Shown here piece after piece: positions 16,831 to 22,045 of a stretch of 22,045 nt of DNA. Location of the stretch: assembly GCA_040394475.1 (NCBI GenBank), contig JBEBSD010000091.1:1-22045 (forward strand), read 5' to 3'. The translations under genes were made by a program, and so were the position numbers. Below the pieces are notes generated by a model. That model did no database searches, had not been told where the DNA came from, and saw nothing but the letters and a program-made list of their open reading frames with translations. The DNA is from JBEBSD01 sp040394475. Lineage in GTDB: Bacteria; Bacteroidota; Bacteroidia; Cytophagales; Spirosomataceae. How positions within the stretch are numbered: the stretch's first letter is position 1; the number at the start of each line of letters is the position of its first letter.

Positions 16831-16835
16831 GGGGC

Positions 16836-18059
16836 CTAAATCGGATCTACCAGCTGATAGGCAATTTTTTCTGCCTTTTTTGCCCGGTCTTTTTTTACCG
16901 GGTAAGCCACCAGTAGCCTGTTAGCTACCGGAACCAGCACCGGATAGGAGGCGTCGGAGCGTTTATCGGTGAGATACCGCGTATGAACCGGGGCTGGTTC
17001 GGCTCCGCCAGACCTGACCTCAATCGCAATTCGGTTGCCGTCAGTGGTTTTCTCATCCCAGGCGGTGGCAAGCCTCCCGTTTTTCAGGGTAGTAATCTGC
17101 GGGTGCTTTGCAGACGGGTTGTCGCTTACATAGGCTTTGGGCAGGAACGTCTTACCGTTATCGGCCGAAGAGGCATGGAAAATACCATTGCCGCCGCCCA
17201 TGGTATACCACACAAAAGACAGCCCGTCGTCATTTTGGGCGATGGCCGGACCGGTATGCGGGCAACCATTGATTTCCCAGTTATCGATACTGATACGCCG
17301 GGGACTGGAAAACTGATTTCCATTATCGGTGGAAACAACGTGTACCATGTCCCTGACCGATCCATTCAGTATTTTTCGGTAGGCGATGTGTAGATCGCCG
17401 TTGTTGTCTGCAAATAAATCGGTACGGCAGCACTGACAGGTGGTACTGTCGATACGCTGTTCTCCTTCAAAAAAATGGTCCCCGCCCAATCTTGCAAAGT
17501 AAAGCCCCGATCCCTCGAGTTCCGTTCCCGACCGGTTGTCCAGCCATACCGCACCGATGGTTCCGTCCGGGAGTATTTCCAGGTCGAAATACCGTTGATC
17601 GATGCTTTCCGGATCCAGGCTTATCCGGGCAGGGTTGGTCCAGTTCTGACCGTTATCAAGAGATACGCTGTAATAGACCAGTCCGGAATAAGGGTTCCGG
17701 GGTCCGGGGTTCGCCACCCCCCAGGCAGCCAGGATGCTACCGTCGGGCGCAACCACCACTTTGGGGGGATTTTCACCGTGGGCCTTCACCGTGCTGCTTC
17801 CGGGCACCACTACCGTCGGACCGAAATCAACCCCGTTCCCGGCAACCGAATAGCATAAAGCCGCACTTCCGTCAGGCAGCTGTCGTACCCAGCTCAGTAC
17901 AGCGGATCCGGTCCCGGGCGCAAACAAATGCGGACACGTGCCGGAATACTCCGGATCAATTAAATACTCTGCTCCCGCCGTCTCCGTCTCTTCCTGCTCT
18001 TTTTTAACGTTACAAGACACAAACAGGCATACTGCCAAACAAAAAACCAGACTTCTCAT
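16836..18059 (-). CDS. BNR/sialidase-like beta-propeller lipoprotein, Cys/His-rich
   Basis: A 407-aa lipoprotein from the ATG at 18059; the frame is open upstream but only this start gives the signal peptide MRSLVFCLAVCLFVSC with lipidated Cys16. Three Asp-box motifs (SLDNGQNW, STDNGNQF, SADNGKTF) show a sialidase-type six-bladed propeller. The N-terminal FRIP/YRIP motif of true sialidases is not seen. Instead, the blade starts carry TCPHLF (C42, H44), AHGENPP (H94), TCQCCRTDL (C208, C210, C211), GCPHTG (C266, H268) and AKHPQI (H319). Residues at equivalent blade positions normally line the central face, so a metal or redox centre is plausible. The start codon overlaps the TonB receptor stop as TAATG, so the two are translationally coupled. 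Function is unknown; metal capture for the receptor is my inference. Confidence 0.85.
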   Translation of the reverse strand: MRSLVFCLAVCLFVSCNVKKEQEETETAGAEYLIDPEYSGTCPHLFAPGTGSAVLSWVRQLPDGSAALCYSVAGNGVDFGPTVVVPGSSTVKAHGENPPKVVVAPDGSILAAWGVANPGPRNPYSGLVYYSVSLDNGQNWTNPARISLDPESIDQRYFDLEILPDGTIGAVWLDNRSGTELEGSGLYFARLGGDHFFEGEQRIDSTTCQCCRTDLFADNNGDLHIAYRKILNGSVRDMVHVVSTDNGNQFSSPRRISIDNWEINGCPHTGPAIAQNDDGLSFVWYTMGGGNGIFHASSADNGKTFLPKAYVSDNPSAKHPQITTLKNGRLATAWDEKTTDGNRIAIEVRSGGAEPAPVHTRYLTDKRSDASYPVLVPVANRLLVAYPVKKDRAKKAEKIAYQLVDPI

Positions 18060-20353
18060 TACGGTGCTTTTGGGTCGATAAGATAAGCGATACCTACATT
18101 GAAAGTCCTTAGCTGCCCGGGGCGGTAGGTGGTTCCCCATGCGCTTTTCTCCACCGTAGTGGCGTACACCCTGTCAGCGAGATTCAGGCAGTTGAGCCAT
18201 ATATCAATCGCTTTATACCGGTAACCGGCTCTTGCATTGAGCAGGTTGAAGCCTTTGTATTTTGCCGTATTTCCGGGGTCGGTGTAGTAGCTTCCCAGGC
18301 TTTGCCACTCCAGCGATACTCTGAAACCTTTAAAAAAATCCGGTTTATAGGTGATTTCACTATTGCTGATAAAAGGAGGAGCCTGTCCCATGTAATTGCC
18401 CGAATAATTATTGTCCTGTTGAACATACGCTTCATACTTATGACGCGCCAGGGTCCCTCCTGCCCTCAGGAATATCGTTTTGCCCAATGTATAGCGGATA
18501 TTGGCTTCGATACCGCTGTGCGATGTCTTTCCGGCATTCTGGTTGCGATACGTTCCGTCAGGAAGCCGGGCGTTCACAATTTCATTCTTGCCGTCCAACT
18601 GAAAAACAGTCAGTTCCGCATTCCCCTTGCCATTGCCAAAATAGACCCAGCCCCCGATTTCATAGTTGTTGTATGAAGACGGCTTGAGGGTCGGAACCTG
18701 CACGCCCGCAAACAGGTCTGTGATGTTGGGAGGAGCAAACCCGACACTATAGTTAGCATAGGCGCCTGTCCGTTCACTGAACTTGTAGGTCAGCCCCAGC
18801 TTTGGCGTAAAATAGGAAAAATGATTCGACGCATCGCTGGCTCCCGAATAAGAGCCCGGCGGAAGAAGATTGTCAAAATTATAATCCATGCGGTCATATC
18901 TCGCTGCAGCCACTAACCGGAGCCTCGCGGTCGGGCTGATTTCAAACTGTGTGTAAAGCGCGGAATTAAAAAGATCGACCCGGTAGTCGGTCAGTACAGA
19001 ATCGGTAGGGGTATAGTGATGGAACACCCGGTCGGAATTGATGTCTATATCAATATAATGGGCCCGGTAGGTCGCCGGACTGTAGTCGGCACTGATGCCG
19101 GCGATCCACTTTCCGTCCAGAAAACCCAGGTTTTTCCGGTGTTGTACAATGCCTCCGTAGCTTGTAAAGGCATCCCTGTTAACCTGGCCCCAGGCTTTGG
19201 TAGTACTTCCCGGAATGCTGCCTATGCTATAAAACGGGTTTTGCCCGATCGCCGTGTTCCGGTGAAAAAGCGTGACCGTCGTTTTGTCGTGCAGCCCCCA
19301 CAGACGCTCATAGGTCAGTTTGAACCGGCGGGCATTCACTTTTCTGTAGGTAAAGCGGTAACGGCTCTCGTAGTGCTTGTTATAAAAGTTAGCGCTATCC
19401 AGTCCGCCTACCTGGTCGGTTTTATAATCGATATAATCGCCGGTAAAAATCAGCTTGTTGTTTTCGTCGAATGTATAGTCGGCACGGGCGGTCAGCGCCA
19501 GCTTGGAAAAATCGTTGTGTCTCCGTTCGTCCTGATCCTGCCGGGCGTAGTATCCGCCTATATATACCCCCAGTTTTTTGGAAGAACCGGACGCGAAAAA
19601 ATCCGTTCGTTTATACCCCCGGCTGCCGGCCTCCACCTGAATCTTGCCTGTGGGTGTTGCAGAAGGAGAGGCGGTAATGAAATTGACGGCCCCTCCTACC
19701 GCTTCGCTCCCATACAGGGAGGATGCAGGCCCTTTGATTACTTCAATGTTTCCCATGGCCGCCTGATTGATTTCAATCAGGGCATTGTGATTGAAATCGC
19801 CCACTGTACGAATAGGCACCCCGTCCTGCAGGTAAAGGTATAAGTTGGTGTAGCCCAACGGCTGCCGCATCGACATGCTGTGCTGCTCGTTGCCAAGGTC
19901 TACCATAAACACCCCCGGCACCTTATTCAGCAGCATATCCAGCCTGGTTGCTTTGGTTTCATTGATCGTGGCTTTCGAAATACTGTGTATCGCCAGCGGC
20001 GTTTCGGTTCTCAGCTGAGATTCCCTGTTGCCGGAAATGATCACCTCAACCAGGCTGGTTACTTCAGGGACCAGGAACAACGCCAGCGCATCTGACGACA
20101 GCCTGGCTCTCTGCTCTTTATAGCTGACCGATGTGACGCTGATGCTGTCGGTTAATCGCCCCGCCGGGATGGCAAACCAGCCTGACTGGTCGGTGATTAC
20201 ATTGAAACTTTTGTCCGCTGAGGAGACGTGAGCGCCCGGAACGGGTAATCCGGTCTCTTTGTCCAGGACCCTTCCCCGGGCTTCGGACTGTGAAAATGAC
20301 CGGTTGGCAAAAACGATAAGGAATAATAAAATAAAGAGTACAGACTTCTCCAT
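18059..20353 (-). CDS. TonB-dependent receptor without SusD partner
   Basis: A 764-aa outer-membrane receptor starting at the ATG at 20353; an upstream in-frame TTG is ignored because MEKSVLFILLFLIVFANRSFSQ is a clean signal peptide. A carboxypeptidase-regulatory-like domain (about 24-98, RGRVLDKETGLPVPGAHVSS) precedes the plug (about 110-230, with LYLQDGVPIRTVG and IEVIKGPASSLYGSEAVGGAVNFIT) and a barrel ending in GIAYLID. Its size and lack of a SusD partner match siderophore, haem, cobalamin or metal receptors (CirA/FepA/BtuB-like) rather than SusC. It is coupled by a TAATG overlap to the Cys/His propeller lipoprotein, which may present the ligand to it. A 29-bp inverted repeat lies about 180 nt upstream. 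Confidence 0.94.
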   Translation of the reverse strand: MEKSVLFILLFLIVFANRSFSQSEARGRVLDKETGLPVPGAHVSSADKSFNVITDQSGWFAIPAGRLTDSISVTSVSYKEQRARLSSDALALFLVPEVTSLVEVIISGNRESQLRTETPLAIHSISKATINETKATRLDMLLNKVPGVFMVDLGNEQHSMSMRQPLGYTNLYLYLQDGVPIRTVGDFNHNALIEINQAAMGNIEVIKGPASSLYGSEAVGGAVNFITASPSATPTGKIQVEAGSRGYKRTDFFASGSSKKLGVYIGGYYARQDQDERRHNDFSKLALTARADYTFDENNKLIFTGDYIDYKTDQVGGLDSANFYNKHYESRYRFTYRKVNARRFKLTYERLWGLHDKTTVTLFHRNTAIGQNPFYSIGSIPGSTTKAWGQVNRDAFTSYGGIVQHRKNLGFLDGKWIAGISADYSPATYRAHYIDIDINSDRVFHHYTPTDSVLTDYRVDLFNSALYTQFEISPTARLRLVAAARYDRMDYNFDNLLPPGSYSGASDASNHFSYFTPKLGLTYKFSERTGAYANYSVGFAPPNITDLFAGVQVPTLKPSSYNNYEIGGWVYFGNGKGNAELTVFQLDGKNEIVNARLPDGTYRNQNAGKTSHSGIEANIRYTLGKTIFLRAGGTLARHKYEAYVQQDNNYSGNYMGQAPPFISNSEITYKPDFFKGFRVSLEWQSLGSYYTDPGNTAKYKGFNLLNARAGYRYKAIDIWLNCLNLADRVYATTVEKSAWGTTYRPGQLRTFNVGIAYLIDPKAP

Positions 20354-20532
20354 GTTTAGTCGGTTGGTTTCATAAAGCTTTGAAATACTGTTGTTCAATC
20401 CAGGTCATATCGATTCAGGGAATGGTATCACGAAACACGGATAAAGATACAAACAGGTACCGGCCGTTTAGATTGGCCGTAAGCTTCTCGGGCATTTGTA
20501 GTCTTTTCCGGATTGTATTATTTTAAAGGGCT

Positions 20533-20561
20533 ATTTAATCTACGAATTAAATAGATTAAAT
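20533..20561. promoter_or_regulatory. Perfect 10-bp inverted repeat, candidate operator
   Basis: ATTTAATCTA (20533-20542) and TAGATTAAAT (20552-20561) are exact reverse complements around a 9-nt spacer, CGAATTAAA. The spacer creates a second ATTAAAT (20546-20552) in direct repeat with 20555-20561, 9 bp apart. It lies in the divergent spacer, 172 nt from the receptor start. The shape suits a dimeric repressor, but the regulator is unknown. It has no T-tract and is too AT-rich for a terminator stem. Confidence 0.5.
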
Positions 20562-20875
20562 CGAAAAAGAGAAAACTTCCGGCGGTAATACCCGGAAAAA
20601 ATGGTTTTCTTACCCCTTTGGATGCTCCGGAAAAATCACCCGGAGTGACGCGAAGTGACCTGGTAAATTGTTTTTCACAAACTATCAAAACCGTATTTCT
20701 AACCTATCGGCGGGCCCCGGGTGCGGCGGGGAAGTGTGCCGGCCGGTTTTTTACCCGTCGAATTATTCCGTTGCCGGCAGCGGCCCCGGCGGACCCGGGC
20801 TTCGCTGCGCGCCCGGTTATTAGGTACTTTTACCAATTAGTTGGATTTTTTCTAGGACAACATTCAGGTTGCTTT

Positions 20876-20883
20876 TAATTTTG
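20876..20883 (+). promoter_or_regulatory. Candidate -7 element for the OB-fold/cytochrome pair
   Basis: TAATTTTG matches TAnnTTTG and lies 80 nt before the ATG at 20964. A well-placed -33 element is not evident. Confidence 0.35.
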
Positions 20884-20963
20884 ATCCTTTATGCAGCGGC
20901 CGTCAACGGCACAAGCGGGTTCAGCAATTAACCGGCGAACTGTACGGGGGCGCACCTTTTAAG

Positions 20964-21365
20964 ATGAGAAAGACGATCGGATACCTGCTGTTTGCAACCG
21001 CCATTATTGGCCTGGGTGTTGCGGCGTATGTGTGGAACAAGCCGCACAGGAGTATTGATAATGTCCCGTCAGAACATGTGACCGCAGAAGCGATTGCTCA
21101 GTTATTTGAAACGGATGAAACGCTGGCGAATCGCAACTACCTCAATAAGGCGCTTACCGTACATGGAGTTGTCGGCGAGGTTGCTGTTAATGACGCAAGG
21201 CAACAGGTAATTTTCATAAAGGGCCATGAAGAACTCTCCGGCGTACAATGTACACTTACTGCACATAGCAGTGCCATCGCCGTCGGAGATACGGTCGAAA
21301 TCAGCGGCTTTTGTAACGGGTATACTGTCGTAGTCATTTTAGATGATTGTAAACTGCTTCGATAA
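20964..21365 (+). CDS. OB-fold (tRNA_anti-like) membrane-anchored protein
   Basis: A 133-aa protein with one N-terminal hydrophobic segment (about 5-24, IGYLLFATAIIGLGVAAYVW), then a short linker and a helix (TAEAIAQLFETDETLANRNY). The rest is an OB-fold of the tRNA_anti-like type (about 60-133): KALTVHGVVGEVAVNDARQQVIFIKG, VQCTLTAHSSAIAVGDTVEISGFCNGY, VVVILDDCKLL. In this family the fold is used outside the cytoplasm and is not known to bind tRNA; the ligand is unknown. The cytochrome-like lipoprotein begins 4 nt after its stop, so the two form an operon. It could bind or scaffold that partner. Confidence 0.8.
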   Translation: MRKTIGYLLFATAIIGLGVAAYVWNKPHRSIDNVPSEHVTAEAIAQLFETDETLANRNYLNKALTVHGVVGEVAVNDARQQVIFIKGHEELSGVQCTLTAHSSAIAVGDTVEISGFCNGYTVVVILDDCKLLR

Positions 21366-21369
21366 ACTA

Positions 21370-21738
21370 ATGAAGAAACGAATGGCTGTTTTCATTTTAT
21401 GGGGTGCATTTTCGCTCGCTTCCTGTTATGAAAACAGTTTGGAAGAATTGTCCGGTTCGGGAAACTGCGACACCGCCGACATCTCATACAGCCGGGATAT
21501 CAACCCTATTATTGCTATTTCCTGTGCCATCAGCGGATGTCATCACGCGGGAACGGTCGAGACTTTCCCCCTCGCAAGTTACCATGACGTAAAAGCCGAA
21601 GCAGAAACCGGGCTGCTTTTAAAAAGTATCAATCACGAACCGGGGGTGGCTGCAATGCCTAAAAGTGCTTCCAAGCTTACGGATTGTGATATCGGCAGGA
21701 TTACTGCCTGGATCAATGCAGGGGGTCCTGATAATTGA
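21370..21738 (+). CDS. Small c-type-cytochrome-like lipoprotein with CX4CH motif
   Basis: A 122-aa lipoprotein from the ATG at 21370, four bases after the OB-fold stop; an upstream in-frame ATG (21343) inside that gene is rejected because the 21370 start gives a lipoprotein signal MKKRMAVFILWGAFSLASC (Cys19). DINPIIAISCAISGCHHAG (C52, C57, H58) sits where cytochrome c proteins have CXXCH, but four residues separate the cysteines; CX4CH haem sites are known, for example in cytochrome c3. AAMPKSASKLTDCDIGRITAWINAGGPDN gives a candidate distal Met96 and the usual C-terminal helix. This would be a one-haem electron carrier on the periplasmic or surface side. If haem is not attached, the cysteines could form a disulfide. 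The partner may be the OB-fold protein. Confidence 0.75.
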   Translation: MKKRMAVFILWGAFSLASCYENSLEELSGSGNCDTADISYSRDINPIIAISCAISGCHHAGTVETFPLASYHDVKAEAETGLLLKSINHEPGVAAMPKSASKLTDCDIGRITAWINAGGPDN

Positions 21739-21780
21739 TGGTGTTAGGTTTTAGGTGTTAGGTGCCAGGTTTTAGGTGTT

Positions 21781-21857
21781 GGCTATCAGCTATCGGCTGT
21801 CAGCTATCGGCTGTCAGCTATCGGCTATCGGCTATCGGCTGTCAGCTATCGGCTATC
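21781..21857. repeat. Heptamer tandem array, 11 copies of [A/G]GCT[A/G]TC
   Basis: Eleven uninterrupted 7-bp units made only of GGCTATC, AGCTATC and GGCTGTC. The same units are scattered in 56-152. In-frame translation gives a low-complexity LSAIGCQ-like peptide, which should not be taken as a gene. Confidence 0.95.
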
Positions 21858-21897
21858 GGGTTGTCGGCTGCGACCCTGGTCTGTGTCTTCACGGTCC

Positions 21898-21933
21898 GTG
21901 GTCTGTGTCTTCACAGACCACTCATCCCCAGCC
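21898..21933. repeat. REP-like hairpin repeat, copy 1
   Basis: GTGGTCTGTG (21898-21907), loop TCTT, CACAGACCAC (21912-21921) form a perfect 10-bp stem, followed by TCATCCCCAGCC. A truncated copy, TGGTCTGTGTCTTCAC, lies at 21877-21892. Confidence 0.9.
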
Positions 21934-22009
21934 TGGAAGCGGTTAGAGAATAGGTGTTGGAAGAGGTTTTAGGTGTTAGGTTTTAGGCAATAGGTTTTCA
22001 GCTGTAACC

Positions 22010-22045
22010 GTGGTCTGTGTCTTCACAGACCACTCATCCCCAGCC
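22010..22045. repeat. REP-like hairpin repeat, copy 2
   Basis: Identical to copy 1 over at least 36 bp (stem 22010-22019 and 22024-22033, loop 22020-22023, tail 22034-22045), 112 bp further on. It is cut by the window end. Confidence 0.9.

Larger units (their letters stand above)
20354..20963. other. 610-nt divergent intergenic region, no gene
   Basis: Divides the TonB receptor (-) from the OB-fold gene (+). I find no credible gene or tRNA. It holds a perfect inverted repeat (20533-20561), an AT-rich part up to about 20600, and a GC-rich part (about 20707-20815) with several CCGG-rich self-complementary stretches, including CCGGGC / GCCCGG, plus CCGGCCGG followed by six T. Confidence 0.7.
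21739..22045. repeat. Right repeat-rich intergenic region
   Basis: No gene is present. AGGTTTTAGGTGTTAGGT occurs at 21746-21763 and again at 21964-21981. A heptamer array (21781-21857) and a hairpin repeat (21898-21933 and 22010-22045) lie between and beyond these. The region reaches the window end. Confidence 0.8.

Noticed and set aside
16792..16835. A tRNA gene on the minus strand
   Set aside because: Only T-arm-like hairpins are present; there is no acceptor stem, D-arm, anticodon arm or CCA end.
16836..18059. Annotation as an active exo-alpha-sialidase
   Set aside because: Asp boxes show the propeller fold only. The FRIP motif is not seen, and Cys/His motifs occupy the expected cavity positions.
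18198..20353. Met/His residues in the receptor plug (HSMSMRQ) as a copper site
   Set aside because: They fall where many TonB plugs have a conserved MRG-like motif, so they do not point to copper.
20645..20659. GTGAC direct repeats 10 bp apart as an operator
   Set aside because: Five-base repeats at this distance are expected by chance, and no gene start is close.
20707..20815. GC-rich hairpins as an intrinsic terminator
   Set aside because: CCGGCCGG before six T has no room for a loop, and neither flanking gene ends here; both start and run outward.
20618..20878. An 86-aa coding region in the divergent spacer
   Set aside because: Composition is Pro/Arg/Ala-rich as expected of GC-rich noncoding DNA, no start context or domain is seen, and it overlaps the likely promoter of the OB-fold gene.
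21762..21953. A 63-aa coding region
   Set aside because: Its peptide is the translation of the heptamer array (LSAIGCQ-like units) and has no homologous character of its own.
21781..22045. A CRISPR array
   Set aside because: The heptamers have no spacers, and the hairpin repeats are only two, 112 bp apart, with repeat sequence rather than unique spacer between them.

Overview
The window reads as chromosomal DNA of a Bacteroidota bacterium. The support is direct: a SusC/SusD pair, a hybrid two-component system (HTCS) with periplasmic propeller repeats, TonB-dependent receptors with N-terminal carboxypeptidase-regulatory-like domains, many SPII lipoproteins, and three candidate promoters with the Bacteroidota -7 consensus TAnnTTTG. 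Base composition looks near 50% GC, which would fit Chitinophagaceae or Cytophagales, but the genus cannot be fixed from the sequence alone.

Layout. 1-379 is a repeat-rich leader. 380-5378 (+) holds a complete HTCS sensor/regulator and a membrane-anchored LEA14/WHy-like protein. 5456-8297 (-) is a tight three-gene catabolic operon: PhyH-type dioxygenase, Zn alcohol dehydrogenase and esterase. A divergent cupin-AraC regulator follows (8457-9329, +). 9326-15515 (-) is SusC, SusD and a Tat-exported Gfo/Idh/MocA oxidoreductase. 15714-16652 (-) is an orphan PstS-like binding lipoprotein. 16836-20353 (-) is a second, SusD-less TonB receptor translationally coupled (TAATG) to a BNR-propeller lipoprotein with a Cys/His-rich set of motifs. 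A 610-nt divergent spacer with a perfect inverted repeat separates it from 20964-21738 (+), an OB-fold membrane protein and a small c-type-cytochrome-like lipoprotein with a CX4CH motif. 21739-22045 is again a repeat region.

Working interpretation. The HTCS, SusCD, Gfo/Idh and PhyH-ADH-esterase genes look like glycan or polyol sensing, uptake and oxidation, although no glycoside hydrolase is present, so the substrate is unknown. The right-hand block (TonB receptor, Cys/His propeller, cytochrome-like lipoprotein, OB-fold protein) looks more like a metal- or redox-related surface system than sialic acid chemistry, and is the best candidate for something undescribed. Both window ends and the 16.8-kb junction carry related short repeats: [A/G]GCT[A/G]TC heptamers, a 39-bp tRNA T-arm-like repeat, and a perfect hairpin repeat.
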